From Mercenaria mercenaria (taxonomy: Eukaryota > Mollusca > Bivalvia > Venerida > Veneridae), in contig NC_069367.1 in the NCBI RefSeq assembly GCF_021730395.1, forward strand, positions 12,708,501 through 12,772,500: a stretch of DNA of 64,000 nt, read 5' to 3'. Made by a program: the position numbers and the translations under genes. The notes beneath the pieces were generated by a model that saw only the letters and a list, made by a program, of their open reading frames with translations, did not search any database and was not told where the DNA came from. Below, in pieces: positions 48,166 through 59,962 of the stretch. How positions within the stretch are numbered: position 1 is the stretch's first letter; every line of letters starts with the position of its first letter.

Positions 48166-48235
48166 AAATTGGTCAAATGTTTCAGTATTCCGGTATTTAT
48201 AGGCATGTTCATTTCTGTTGACACATCACGTGGTT
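48166..48235 (-). promoter_or_regulatory. Core promoter of copy 5
   Basis: The minus strand has GTGTCAACAGAAATGAAC, then atg, then CCTATAAATACCGG (TATA at 48193-48203 on plus coordinates). It aligns base for base with the copy 1 module (GTGTCAACCGGAATTAAA, then gtg, CCTATAAATACGG), although the genes lie 40 kb apart and belong to different subtypes. Confidence 0.68.
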
Positions 48236-49574
48236 TACCTTTTGCAAAGGCACTGAGTACATGTAAATGTTGTTCGTAAGGTTTTCTTTATACACACGAA
48301 CGTGTTGGCGCCTGACATATCGTGCCATTAGTTTCTTCTGCGTGTGGTAAGGATTTTTTTTCCACGGGGATAACTATCATTTACATTGTCCTGTAACTTT
48401 CGGGAGTATGGCGGAGGTTAAGCGTGAGGTAAAGTGTGCCGTATTAATCTTAATCTCCCCCTCTGACCGTTCCAATGCGGTTCCCCACAATGTTCTTTCA
48501 TTTCACTTTTTGCACACATTGTATACTTTTCTTTGTCAATGTATTTTTTTGTGTATATTTCATAATGTATATTTTCAAACAAACGATGCTACAGGGTATC
48601 GGTTTTCTAGTGGTCTTCGAAAGTGGATTTCGTGCATGTGAAAAATGTTCGCAAGTGCAAGCAGAGTTTTTTCCTCCAACCATTAAAAAAAACTGGAAAA
48701 TCGCAATAAAGAACCTAAATTCAGTAGAACTTTAACGTATCAAATTAAAGTTTATTACAGTCCCTGACATATTCAAGATGAAAAATTAATGAAAACAAAA
48801 ATTGAGATGAGTTACCTTAGAAGTATAAAATAGCATGTAACCTTATTATTAACACTGTTGATCAAAGCATAATAGAGCTTGACGTTGCTACTTTCAGTCA
48901 GTGCGTCAGTATGAAATTACACATTAAAAACATATTTTTAACAAAATGGCTTGCAACGATGCGAAACGTAATACAATATTAATTGTATAATTGGTATATA
49001 ATGTTTTAAATACATATCAATTCTAAATAAGCAGTTTCAAATTGGGAGTCATGCACTTTTGGACCTTCTATTTACAATTAATAGTTATATATAATTATGT
49101 TTTTGTAAAAAGAACAACTCCAACGTTTAAACACTATTTTTCCTATTTCTTTTCTAACAGGTTCGGCTTGAAGCCTTCTTGACAAATAGTTTTATGATAA
49201 TTTTTGAGAAATGCGACGTCGTAAGTGGCATCAGATGACGTAATTATTTAAGGAACAATGTATACAAAACCCATGTTTTAACATTATTAATACACGGAAA
49301 GAGGTTTTACGTCCGCGGAATTATTTTGGCGCCATAAAACCGATCTTGAGTGTATTAATCATTATTTAGGTAAAACACGATTTTGCTATATATTATTTCG
49401 ATTCTAATATTCCCGTTTTCTAAAACACTAAATAAAATATAGTAGCGCTCTTTCTTGGTCGCAACAAAAGCATTGACGTCATCGCATGTTACCGTGACGT
49501 TATTTTAGTGTAAGCGTGTTTTAACAGAAACAAGCATATTAAAATATTATTTATTATGTTTTATTTAACATTAT
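48236..49574. other. Spacer, no gene seen
   Basis: AT-rich. Overlapping short frames at 48408-48735 have no family resemblance and lie upstream of the divergent copy 5 promoter; I do not call them. A palindrome-type ttaata...tattaa stretch near 49285-49380 is weak. Confidence 0.4.
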
Positions 49575-49722
49575 AATCAAGGCCTTCGAGTTGTTTATCG
49601 TCTGATTTACCACGGTTCAGAGTTCAGATGCGTAGGAATTGAACCACGAGGGCGTTAATACTGAAGCATGTGAACGATGAACCGTGGTAAATTAGACGAT
49701 AAATAACAAGACGGCCTTGATT
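49575..49722. repeat. Foldback element, 148 bp
   Basis: AATCAAGGCCTTCGAGTTG then tttatcgtctgatttaccac at the left; tgaaccgtggtaaattagac then gataaataacaagacggccttgatt at the right. Arms of about 45 bp with few mismatches around a spacer of about 55 bp. No coding capacity. Confidence 0.75.
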
Positions 49723-50039
49723 GTTTTCATTCTGACATGCTCATTGATATATTTTAATAGATATTATACTGGACTTTGTTTACGCGAGGAGTAATGTATC
49801 GAAGGTCATGCGGCAATATGACGTCATAATTGACGTCATAATGCTCTCTTACCGGTCCGCGCGTCAACCGTTGTTTATCGCAGAATATATAGAGCTTGAT
49901 TTTCTTCTTTGCTTAACTGGAAATCAGATCGAGCCATGTTAGAATAAAGCATAAGAAAAATCAAGTAAAATGTAAGCCTCTTTGTTATATATGTTACCAA
50001 AGAAACTTTTATTTGTAATATATTTATTTATTTTATTTA

Positions 50040-50296
50040 GTTGGGTTTAACGTCGCGCCGACACATTGATACGTCATATGGCGACTTTTTAGCTTTGGTG
50101 GTGGAGGAAGACCCCAGGTGCCCCTCCGTGCATTATTTCATCACGAGCGGGCTCCTGGGTAGAACCACCGACATTCCGTAGGCCAGCTGGATGGCTCTCG
50201 CACATCGGAAGAATTCATTTGAGGCTCGAACCTACATCGTTGAGGGGCAAGTGATTTGAAGTCAGCAACCTTAACCACTCGGCCACGGAGGCCCCT
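50040..50296 (-). mobile_element. tRNA-derived SINE, family A, near full length
   Basis: The minus strand starts AGGGGCCTCCGTGGCCGAGT then GGTTAAGGTTGCTGAC, with box B GTAGGTTCGAGCC. The body ends in gtttaac-type sequence (plus: ttgggtttaacgtcgcgccg). This is the least decayed family A copy in the window and can serve as reference for 12147 and 17035. The 3' end shares the gggtttaacg(t/c)cg word with the family C SINE at 29546, which suggests the same LINE partner. Confidence 0.82.
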
Positions 50297-50534
50297 CGTA
50301 AAACATGTATACAGGATTTTATCCTATAATGACAGAGCATCAGTATTGGTTTATATACATTTTATTGCGTAATTAAATATTTCACCTTATAAGAGAAATT
50401 TTTATTGGGTGACTAATTGAATTGTTATATGTTATAATGAAAAGATAGAATTCTTCGAAGTTTTCTGTGTCCTAAATACGGATTCAGGCATTATTTTTAT
50501 AGACGCTGACAGAATCAACATTACATAGAGGATA

Positions 50535-50683
50535 ATTGTTGGTTTCGGTGTAATATCACGTTATAATTTCACCGAGTGGGCACCAAAAGTGATATTTTCA
50601 CGAGTGGCGCAGCCACGAGTGAAAATAACAACTTTTGGTGTTCACGAGTGAAATTACCGTGATATTACATCGATACCAACAAT
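50535..50683. repeat. Foldback element, 149 bp
   Basis: ATTGTTGGTTTCGGTGTAAT then atcacg at the left; cgtgatattacatcg then ataccaacaat at the right. Inner arms are caccaaaagtgatattttca and tgaaaataacaacttttggtg around CGAGTGGcgcagCCACG. Long, nearly continuous palindrome. Confidence 0.82.
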
Positions 50684-51408
50684 TTTTCTATTTTTTATGT
50701 GTAAAACTCTACTTTTGTTGTGTTTATTTCAATAAAATGTCAAAATTTGCGGGAAATTTTATCAGGAAGCATCGCAAAGATGACGTCATTTTAACGACGT
50801 CATCGTCATATTGTTTCCGGCTTTCAGTACGCTCGGTAAACTTTTGACGTTAATCCGGGTATCAGATTTGATAATTTTCACAGAGTGGCCAGTGAGTTTA
50901 TCAGGATATAATTCACCGTTATATTTCGATAAACCACCGAAAAACATAAAATAAAAAATGATATCAAGTAATCCTTCAATTGTTTAATAACTCTACTTCT
51001 GAGTGGGATGGTTTAATATCTTTAGCGCTATCCCTTTTGGAACACCAGTTAAACTGTTGAATGCCGACTTCAATTATGCATCAATTCGTATATTTTATAG
51101 AAATAATAACACTTTTCCCTCCGTGAAATGTTTTCATGTTATTTATTTGTATAGTATATATATTATTATACTTTTTACTTTCTAACCTATTCATACAAAA
51201 TACACACGTATAATTATGTATTTGGTAATACTTGACCTTTTTGAGTCGTTTCACGGTATGCAATCCATATTTTTTTCGACATTTTTCGTGCATTTGTAAC
51301 GTACCCGACGCTGTCAAGTAAATCAATAACCGCAGACTACCAGTATTCAAAAAGTAAATGAAAAAAGGGTATTTCTTTAGCAAAGAAACCACAAGATATG
51401 GCGTATTT

Positions 51409-52613
51409 GAGCCGCACTGTGAGAAAACCGACAAAGTTCATTTGCAACCAGCATGGATCCAGACCAGCCTCCGCATTTGCGCAGTCTGGTCAGGATCCAA
51501 GCTGTTCGCTAACGGTTTTTAGCTCCACTATCCGGAGAATGGGGGTGGGGGTATTCTACTCGCCCGGCGTCGGCGTCGGTGTCGTTGTCGGCGTGACCTT
51601 TCTTGGTAAAAGCTTTTCGGCAACCTTTGTTGTTCTGTCATATCTTTGTTACTATTGCTTATATCTTACTGTAACTTAACATAAACAGTGTCAAGCATAC
51701 AAATAAAGTACGTGCAGGGGCTTGGTCCATTATACCAAAGGTCAAGGTCACCAAGCTGTTATACTTGGGTTATTTTTAAGGTTAAAGTTTTTCGACAACC
51801 TTTGCTTTTCTGTCATATCTTTGTTACTATTGCTTATATCTTACTGTAAGTTCACATAAACATTGTCCAGCATACAAACAAAGTATGTGCAGGGGCTGGA
51901 CGCATTATACCCAAGGTCAAGGTCACAAAGTTGTTATACTTGGAATTATTTTCATGTTAAATTTTTTCGAAAGCTTTGTTTTAGACACATCTTTGACTTG
52001 AAATTAAAAATATTTCTTTATAATCATCATCTGCATGTGTGGTTACAATCCCCATAACTCTTATTGTATTTTTGACAGAAGTATGCCCCTTTTCATACTT
52101 AATGGGTTTTTTTTGGGCAATCTTTGCTTTTTGGATATAACTTTAGTACAATATAAGATAAAAACTTGAAACTTAAAATGTATCTTTATCATCATCATCT
52201 GCATGTGTGGTAACAATCCCCATAACTCTGATTTGTATTTTTGACCAAATTATGCCCCTTTCATACTTAATTTTTTTTTTTTTGGACAAACTTTGTTTCC
52301 TGGACATAACTTTAGTCCTATATAAGATAATGACTTGAAACTCAAAATATATCTTTATCATCATCATCTGCATGTGTGGTAACAATCCCAATAACTCATA
52401 TTTGTGTTTTTGACAGAATTATGCCCCTTATGCATTTTACTGTCAAATCGCCAAATAGTGGAGCGCGCTGTCTTACGAACAGCTCTTGTTCTAATTGCGA
52501 TAGGCTTTGAAAGCGAACAGCATGAATCCCGACCAGACTGCGCGGAAGCGTAGGCTGGTCTGGATCAATGCTGGTCGCAAATGCACTATGTTGATTTTCT
52601 CATGGCGCGGCTC
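51409..52613. mobile_element. P1 palindromic element split by a satellite-bearing insertion
   Basis: Left part 51409-51515 (GAGCCGCACTGTGAG ... gttcgctaacgg) and right part about 52491-52613 (ctaattgcgataggcttt ... TCATGGCGCGGCTC) together give a P1 of about 230 bp in the orientation of the 28975 copy. Both arms are more diverged than in the 235-bp copies. A word of about 40 bp (agaaaccacaagatatggcg then tattt) lies just outside both ends (51386-51408 and 52648-52671). Confidence 0.8.
51516..52490 (+). mobile_element. Satellite-bearing Helentron/pearl-like element nested in P1
   Basis: Begins TTTTTAGCTCCACTATCCGG. About five units of about 175 bp follow, with TGTCATATCTTTGTTACTAT, gtgcaggggct and aaggtcaaggtcac; later units carry TTATCATCATCATCTGCATG. 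Ends gtggagcgcGCTGTcttacgaACAGC then TCTTGTT. Insertion into a T run of the P1 loop with no longer duplication fits rolling-circle-type insertion. Confidence 0.82.
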
Positions 52614-52673
52614 AAAAGGAAAAAGAAAGTATTTCTACATTAAAGAAACCACAAGATTTGGCGTATTTTACTG

Positions 52674-54099
52674 AATAAGATATTCATTGTCTGTTGTTTA
52701 CATAAGGCGTGCTGATGGGCTGACCCAGCGTCAATTCATTTTAATAAGCATATTATGCAGTCACATTGGCGTAGACTGATGACTATCAAGACAAAACAGG
52801 TCAGAACAGAACTCATAAATTGGCTCTTAACTTGACACAGCTGACGTTTTTCACTTTATCCAAATTCTTCACAAGCACAGTGATAATTTTGGTTTCTTTA
52901 ACGTGCTTTCATAAGAAGACATCAGGAATTCTGACACTGACCAGTCACAGAGCTGCATTTTCAAGTACCTGCCAGTTTTCACTTTGGTAAAACGAAGTAT
53001 TTTTATAATGAAGATATAGTGACTTTAGGAATAATTCAGTTTTTTAAACTACACATATCATACTCGTAGGGTATGTTATAGACTAAAAAGTTTCATTTAA
53101 ATATAATATAGTTTACATACTTTTGATTTAATTTAATTTGAATTTTTAAATTTTACACATGGAGCCTATGATAAAGTCCGAGTATAATGTAACCATTACC
53201 CAAATGAAATGATGATATCATTCCGTACAAAGAGCTATAAAAATAAACTTTAAACTTCTTTGTTCCGTAATAGTTTATACAGATACAGATACAAACTTTA
53301 TTTAAAGTCGGTGTTACAAATATAGACCACATTAGCTATTTACAGCTATTGACCGACATAAATAACGAATGTATAGACATAAATAACGAAAGTATATTTA
53401 ATAACATAATAAAAGTGTACCTATAGTAAAGCATGAGTTGTTAAACCTGAAATACATAACCAGTTAAAAGCAAATAGAGGTTAAAACACTAAAAAAAAGA
53501 ACACTAATGAGTTTTAAGGTTTAAAACATCTACCACATCAAATCAGATTTGTTATGGACTGATTAACAGCTGCATTTCAGAAGTCAAAAAAAGGAAGAAG
53601 AACTACTTAAGAGCAGACAAACCATAATAAAAGGTACTTGTTACAAGCTAAAATATAAAGCAAATCATTGAGCAACTACGACATGCATAATACACGCAAC
53701 CAGCACATCACGCTGAAAAATACAAAGGTTGCAAGAGAGTGGAAGAAAGTAGGAACTGAACATAGCAAAAATAATTCCAGCAACAAGAGCATCTACAAAT
53801 CTACCTGCCCCACGATCTTATCAGACTCCGAAACTGGTTTAGCCCTGTAATATCTCCAACATGTTAAAATTATGAATAGTGCTTTCAGAAAGTTAACAAA
53901 AATATGCAGGAAATATTTAAATACGTAATTCTTTGATAGCAATCATAATAGATTACTTAAAAAATAATAGATTGGTTTAAACCTTTCCCTCAGATAAACT
54001 GAGGTGCACCTTTTAATTTAGTAAAGTTCCGTTTAACTTAGGAACGATCATACAATGTGTATCACTACCCTACGTATTTAAGATGCTTCAGAACAATAG
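52674..54099. other. Spacer, no gene seen
   Basis: AT-rich. A short tandem pair of acataaataacgaa(t/a)gtata lies near 53356-53395. The 60-codon frame at 53668 has no support. Confidence 0.4.
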
Positions 54100-54301
54100 G
54101 AGCCGCGCCATGGGAAAACCAACATAGTGGGTATGCGACCAGCATGGATCCAGACCAGCCTGCGCATCCGCGCAGTCTGGTCAGGATCCATCCTGTTCGC
54201 TTTCAAAGACTATTGTAATTAGCGAAACCATTAGCGAACAGCATGGATCCTGACCATGCTGGTCGCAAACCCACTATGTTGGTTTTCTCATGGCGCGGCT
54301 C
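54100..54301. mobile_element. P1 palindromic element with inner deletion in the right arm
   Basis: GAGCCGCGCCATGGG to TCATGGCGCGGCTC, 202 bp. The right arm runs catggatcctgaccatgctgg, so the inner hairpin of that arm (tgcgcggatgcgca and its flanks) is missing. The left arm is complete. Confidence 0.85.
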
Positions 54302-54927
54302 ATATTATCATTTCATAATTTTTTTGGACATGCTTGCCTTTACCGAGAAAAAGAATGGACAACTTTCTTGAAACAATTATGTGTTAGAAAAAATCCATGC
54401 AAGCCGTCAGCATTTTCAGTAAACCTTAACAACTACATTTTATCCTTTGTTTTATAGAACAAAGTAGTTGAGGCCCCTGAATAGATTTCAATATTTCTGA
54501 AATACAAAATTATTGGAAAATAGTATTTTAATATTTAAATAGTTAAATAATAAACTGAAATTAATATTTTATACCAGGGACTCAAAATTAGTTCGACACT
54601 AATTAAGTTTACCACTAAATAGTGGAAGCATGTATCTTTTCACAGGGTTGGAATTTGGCTTTTCGCTCTTTATCTTTATCCACACACAATATATATGGTT
54701 ACACCATGGTTTTCACTTAAATTTTCCCCGCCTGTCTTTAGATATCCGTTCCGTGCAGTTAGCCGGCTGGATGGCTACACACCAAGAGAGGTTGATACAC
54801 AGCAGCGTAGGCCTACTGTTTAAAAATGCTTAGTACTGTCAAATGTATATAAAAGATTTAATGTTCACAAGTACATATTTATGTGGCTACGGTAAACGTG
54901 TTTTTTCGCAACATCAACATCATTTGA

Positions 54928-55087
54928 AGGGAGTGGTGGTCTAGTGGATAAGGTGTCGGCCGCTCAATACAGGGGTCGTGGGTTCGAGCCCCTCTGGGTT
55001 CACGACCATGACCTCTGATATGAAACAAGTACTGGTTTTTCTAGGAAGCGGACTCGAGGGTGGTTTCAATAAGCTTGAAGTTTTCAA
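54928..55087 (+). mobile_element. tRNA-derived SINE, family B
   Basis: AGGGAGTGGTGGTCTAGTGG then ataaggtgtcggccgctcaa, box B GTGGGTTCGAGCCCC, body with acaagtactggtttttc and gaagcggactcgag. Similar to 38763-38921 (minus). Ends in ttcaacacaattgag without a clear poly(A). Confidence 0.8.
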
Positions 55088-55369
55088 CACAATTGAGCTA
55101 AAACAAATTTGTATAAATTAACGTCTACATCAAGCATTATTTTAAAACAAGAAATATCTTTAAAAATGATGGTCGGCGAATTGTAATAAGGAAAGAAGTT
55201 TATAAATTTTTCATCTAACATTCATCTTTCATCTAACATTTTTCAAATTGCAAAACTAAACACCGCACTTTAACAATTTAAATGGTTCTCTTTTAATTTT
55301 TCGCAAAGGTTTCGTAGGGTTGCAATTTTGTTTCGTTTATCCTTATTCGAATAATTACAACAGTAGTTC

Positions 55370-55860
55370 GATGAAGATTCATAAAGTGGTTCATGAGAAG
55401 AGGTCATTAAACGTGTTTATATTTTTAGCTAAATTGGTCCCTATCCCCATTTGTAACAAAATAGCAGGAGACCTTACGATATTGTTACACATCGAGTTTG
55501 ATAAAAATCCATTACATTTTAGTGGTTAATGCGAAGAAAGGCATATCTACTTTTAGCTATAGTGGTCCCTAATAGGGCCCAAGTTCCTATATAAATAAAT
55601 TTAGAAGAGGACCTTATAATGATGCTCCAGACCAAGTATGACAAAGATCCAGCAAGCTGTTCATTAGACGCTGTATAAAGGCATTTCTAGTTTTAGCTCT
55701 AGCAGCCCCTAAAAGGGGTCAAATGTCCCAGCTGAACAAAGTTGGCTGCGGGCCTAATAAAGATGCTACAAATCAAGTTTGATTAGAATACATGAGAAAA
55801 AATCAATTAAAGGATATTTTTATTTATTATTTTTATTTATTTCTAAAATAGGCCAACTGA
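55370..55860 (+). repeat. Three degenerate satellite units of about 150 bp
   Basis: Recurring words are tttttagctaaattggtccc / ttttagctatagtggtcccta / ttttagctctagcagccccta (55423, 55551, 55694), agacctt / aggacctta / gggcctaa, and aagtttgat-type words. Probably a remnant of another satellite-bearing element; the terminal hairpin is not seen. The 69-codon frame at 55320 is an artefact. Confidence 0.6.
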
Positions 55861-57347
55861 TCCCGCTTTAACAAATGCATATTCGCTATTCTTGAATCTT
55901 TGGACAATGACGTCACACCTATAAAAAGTGAAGGTCAAGCAAAACATACAATTGTTACTATTTCAATATTTCTGTTTCATAAGCAAATTTTGACCGCATA
56001 AGCAAAGTTTGACCGTAGTTATATCACATAGATAAACTATATGCAACGTACCTTCATTTCAGTGTAAAATGAGATTCAGTCATTATATAGCATATATATA
56101 ATGAAACAGATTTCAACTGAGTTCAATACTTGCATACAATACTAAAAAAAAATATTCATATATAACAAATCAGTTAAATAATTTGTAACAAATATATCAA
56201 AGCAAACAAGTACTCATTTTAATATGCAAACTGAATAAGTCACAAAAGCAAGAAACATTTTCATATACAGACGACAATTGTAACAAGGAAAATCTTTTAA
56301 AAAGCACTTCTCTACATAAAAGACTCTTATCACACCCTTATTCATGTGATACGCAGACCGTATTCAGCTCTTTCTTTAATTTGATATATGTTGGTATTTG
56401 AACAGGTTTTTATCATATTTATTAAACTTACTTATTATTTTGAGATATATCAATAGTCTTGCTAAATATACTGAGCCAAAGTTGGCTTTAAAACTGTGAG
56501 CAGCGTCGTTTAGAATAAACGCTTTGTCTACATTCCACTCAGCGTAGCACAGTCAACAGAGTGAAAGAAATTGACACTCTCGTCCAATCAGGCAGAGTGT
56601 TGCATAAATCTTCCGTTTTGATAAATTATCTATAATGCGTTATCAAGTAGTTTGATTGGCAAACTGAAGTCACGTGGCATAGGAAAACGAAAACGAATTT
56701 AGACGGCGTCGCCGAAAAAATTTGCTTATCTTGAAATGAAACGATCGGTCCCTTAAAATTTGAAATACCGTGTTTCATCTTATTATATATGCATGTACGC
56801 GCCGATATAAATATCTATATCATCAAGTGTATAGAGTTTATAAGATCTTATCAGGTTTTATTTTAATATGCAAATTTTGATATAATGATGCACTTGTAAC
56901 TCATCTGACACTGTTATGTAAAATAAATACCACAGGGAATAGGCGAATATGAAGGAAATTGAAAAGGTAGATATGTATCCATTGCTTATAAACATAAAAT
57001 ATTCACATTTGGCAATTTAACTGATAAGGAAATGATTGTGTGTTTTTTTTGTTATCAATAATAACAATAAAGACTTTATTTTAAATGAAAAACATTGAAC
57101 ATTTAAATGACAAACACATCCGTATCTTTTTTTATTTTATTTATTTTTCTTTACTTTTTTGTAAAGGAGTGCCGCCATACAATGTTAAGATTCACATAAG
57201 GTCCTAAACGGTTTCTACAGTACAGAAATTGAAGGCCTATCTGCAAAATTCAAGGGATAACACTAACATTTTTATATTCTAGCAATTAGGATATTACTGA
57301 TTTTATTTTTTCCTTCCATCATTTTTGATATCGTTTTACTTTTCAAT
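55861..57347. other. Spacer, no gene seen
   Basis: AT-rich sequence without a recognisable repeat, exon or palindrome of note. Confidence 0.4.
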
Positions 57348-57976
57348 TTTATAGCTCGATCATTTCAATTGATTCAAATAGTAGAGCTTTGTAAGCACCC
57401 TTTTGTTGGTGTCAGCGTCCGCGTCGCAAAAGTTGTGCATGTAAGCATGTTTCTGAACAACTTAGCCAAATGCTTTTAAACTTCACACATATCTTTGGCA
57501 TCATTAGATGACCTCCAATGACAAAGTACATAACTCTAGCTTTTATATTGTCTTTTATTTTTTAACTTAGAATTTCAGATTAAAGTTTTGCATGTAAGCA
57601 GGTTTCTCAGAAACTAACAGGCCAAAAGCTTTTACATGTCTTGCATCATGAGATGACCTCCCAGAACAAGTTACATTGCTCTAGCATTATTTTGTCAAAA
57701 TTATGCCTATTTTTAACATAGAAATTTTGTGACAGTTTTGCATGCATGCATTCTTCTTAAGGAAATACTTGACCAAATGCTTTCAGATTCTCAACACATT
57801 TAAGGTATCATGGGATAACCTCGAATGGCAAGTTTCATAACTCTTACCTACATTTTAGCAAATATTTTGCCCCTTTTAGTAGTTTACAAATTTTGCTAAA
57901 GCTGTTGTATGCAAGCTAGTAATAGTGGAAGGGCTTCAAATAGTCGAGCGCGCTATCGTTAGACAGCTGTTGTTTC
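57348..57976 (+). mobile_element. Satellite-bearing Helentron/pearl-like element, three-unit copy
   Basis: Begins tTATAGCTCGATCATTTCAA, then ggtgtcagcgtccgcgtcgc. Three units of about 150-165 bp follow, with GTTTTGCATGTAAGCAGGTTTCT-type and aaaattatgcct words, then tcaaatagtcgagcgcGCTatcgttagacAGC and TGTTGTTT. The tail matches 1-697 and 51516-52490. Confidence 0.75.
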
Positions 57977-59560
57977 CAAGATACTTTGGTTACGTAGGTA
58001 CAAACAGCACTGTACAAATTTAAACTTTTGCCAGAATTATAAAGACATAAACATTGGATTTTCCTGCATTTAGTGCTAAATAGTTTTCTTTCCCTGTATA
58101 GTTCTAACTATATTTACAGGGATACACTACAGGAAAGCTGTGTCTACCACGGACAAATTAAAGAATTACTTGCTGTGGCTTTCCTTGGTGAGGAATAGTA
58201 CAGAATATTAGATAGCTTTCTGTTTGAAAATGTGTAATATTCGTTTGTTTATCCGCGATGGCTTCTAAGCACAGAAAGACCAAAGGCCAAGCGATTGTTA
58301 TTTTATTTAATATCACATGCGTAGCACCCAGTACACCAATTCATAATAATAATTCATACATTCATTCATTCACATTTATTATTAATGTTTAAAAGAATAT
58401 TATAGAAACATATATATATATTTGGTAAACAAAAAAAAAAAAAACAACAACTTAACAAACAATCAACATGCCATTACATGTTCTACCGTACTGTCCCATA
58501 CGACTGGATGCTTAAAATGTTTTCACAAAGTTATCCCCCATTAAAAGGTGAATGCCATTTGTAAAAACTAACAATAAACTATTGCTGAAAACTATGTTCC
58601 ACCTAGTTATGTGAAATTTCAGCACTGGGACATTATTGCAAATGCATCAGAATAAAGATATGTAACAGTTCCCTGAAATGCTGAATTTTTCAAGGCTTTT
58701 AAAGAAAGTTCCTATAGTTTTTTTCCTTTCATATTTTTTTTTTCAAGTTCACATATATGATAGGAAATTTGTGCTGAAAACAATGAACAAATAAAAACAA
58801 TTGGTCACCAGGCATGTTTTTGGGGAAAATTGTTTTAAACACACCCACTGCTGCTGAAACTGCAAGCGATATTTCAACATTTTCATAATTTTCTGTTTTT
58901 TATAAACACCAACCAAAATATACATCAAGACAGCACAATAAGGTTTATTCTTTTAACAGACTTTATTATTGATCGCGGCCGATGAGGCCGCGATCATTTT
59001 GAATAGGACAAGTATATACGTGCTGGGGAAAATATTTCATGATGGACCTGTGAATTCTTTACTTGTGGGTGAAACAGGTCTCATAAGCGTAAATACGACA
59101 AGCTTCTACTGATTATAAAACATACCGTACGATTTGTTGTGAATTAACTGTTGTTATACTTTTAGTAGTTCAACCGCCACCCTTGTTTTAGAGCAACATT
59201 TAAAAAAACACGTTTTTTTTTATCCTCAAGTAATAAGTAAGTAGACTCGCCCATTTTAATCAATCTAGACGCATACATAAAGCGCTTACTTCACCCGATT
59301 TACATACGGAACATTTTCACGCGTTTCGGGCTTTATCGTATGTTTAACATGGGATTTTTGAACCGTCCAAAGATGTTGGAAATGTTTGTCTCATTGTTTA
59401 TTTTTTTTTTAATAAAAATGTTGCTGCTTTCATTTTCTACCACTTTTTTTCCACCCTTGCCTGAAAAAACAGTAATGAGTTTGTACACTGTTCAGACAAT
59501 TGTGCTCTGTTGAAATTTAACCAAACACAAGTTTACCTGCATAAACAGAAAGCGTGATAT
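57977..59560. other. Spacer with a small perfect palindrome
   Basis: GATCGCGGCCgatgaGGCCGCGATC at 58971-58995 has 10-bp perfect arms. Otherwise AT-rich with short A and T runs. No gene is seen. Confidence 0.45.
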
Positions 59561-59962
59561 GTCACCATGCGCGGATCCAGTGGGGTGGGGGGGAGGGGAC
59601 TGGGGGTCCGGACCCCTTCTGGAAAATCTTTAAAAAAGGAAAGAAGACAAGAAGGAAAGAAAATGTTTTTCGAAAAAGGCAACATTAGGACTGCATGTAA
59701 AGTATATGCGGCAGCTGCTACATACGACCCCGACATAATTCATATTATTTATGTAAAAGAAACTAAGAATTTTACCTTCAAGAAAGCTTGATTTTATCAT
59801 TTTTCCCAAATTTAACAGGTTAGTCCATAAAACTGCTCCAGAATGCAAAAAAATGAAGTGCTAAATTCCAAAATTTCCAGGGTGTGGGGGGGGGGGGGGG
59901 GGGGGGGGGGAGGGGATCGGACCCCCTCTGAGAAAATTGGCTGTGTCCGTGCATGGTCACTA
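59561..59962. mobile_element. G-rich MITE-like element
   Basis: tcaccatgcgcggatccag at the left and ggctgtgtccgtgcatggtc at the right are imperfect inverted repeats. Inside, two G-rich segments in the same orientation (tccggaccccttctggaaaa at 59607; atcggaccccctctgagaaa at 59915) each follow a G run; the second run (59886-59910) is almost pure G. No coding capacity; frames here are artefacts. Confidence 0.55.

Noticed and set aside
48408-48735. Overlapping plus-strand frames near the copy 5 promoter
   Set aside because: Three overlapping frames on both strands, no shared codon pattern and no family resemblance.
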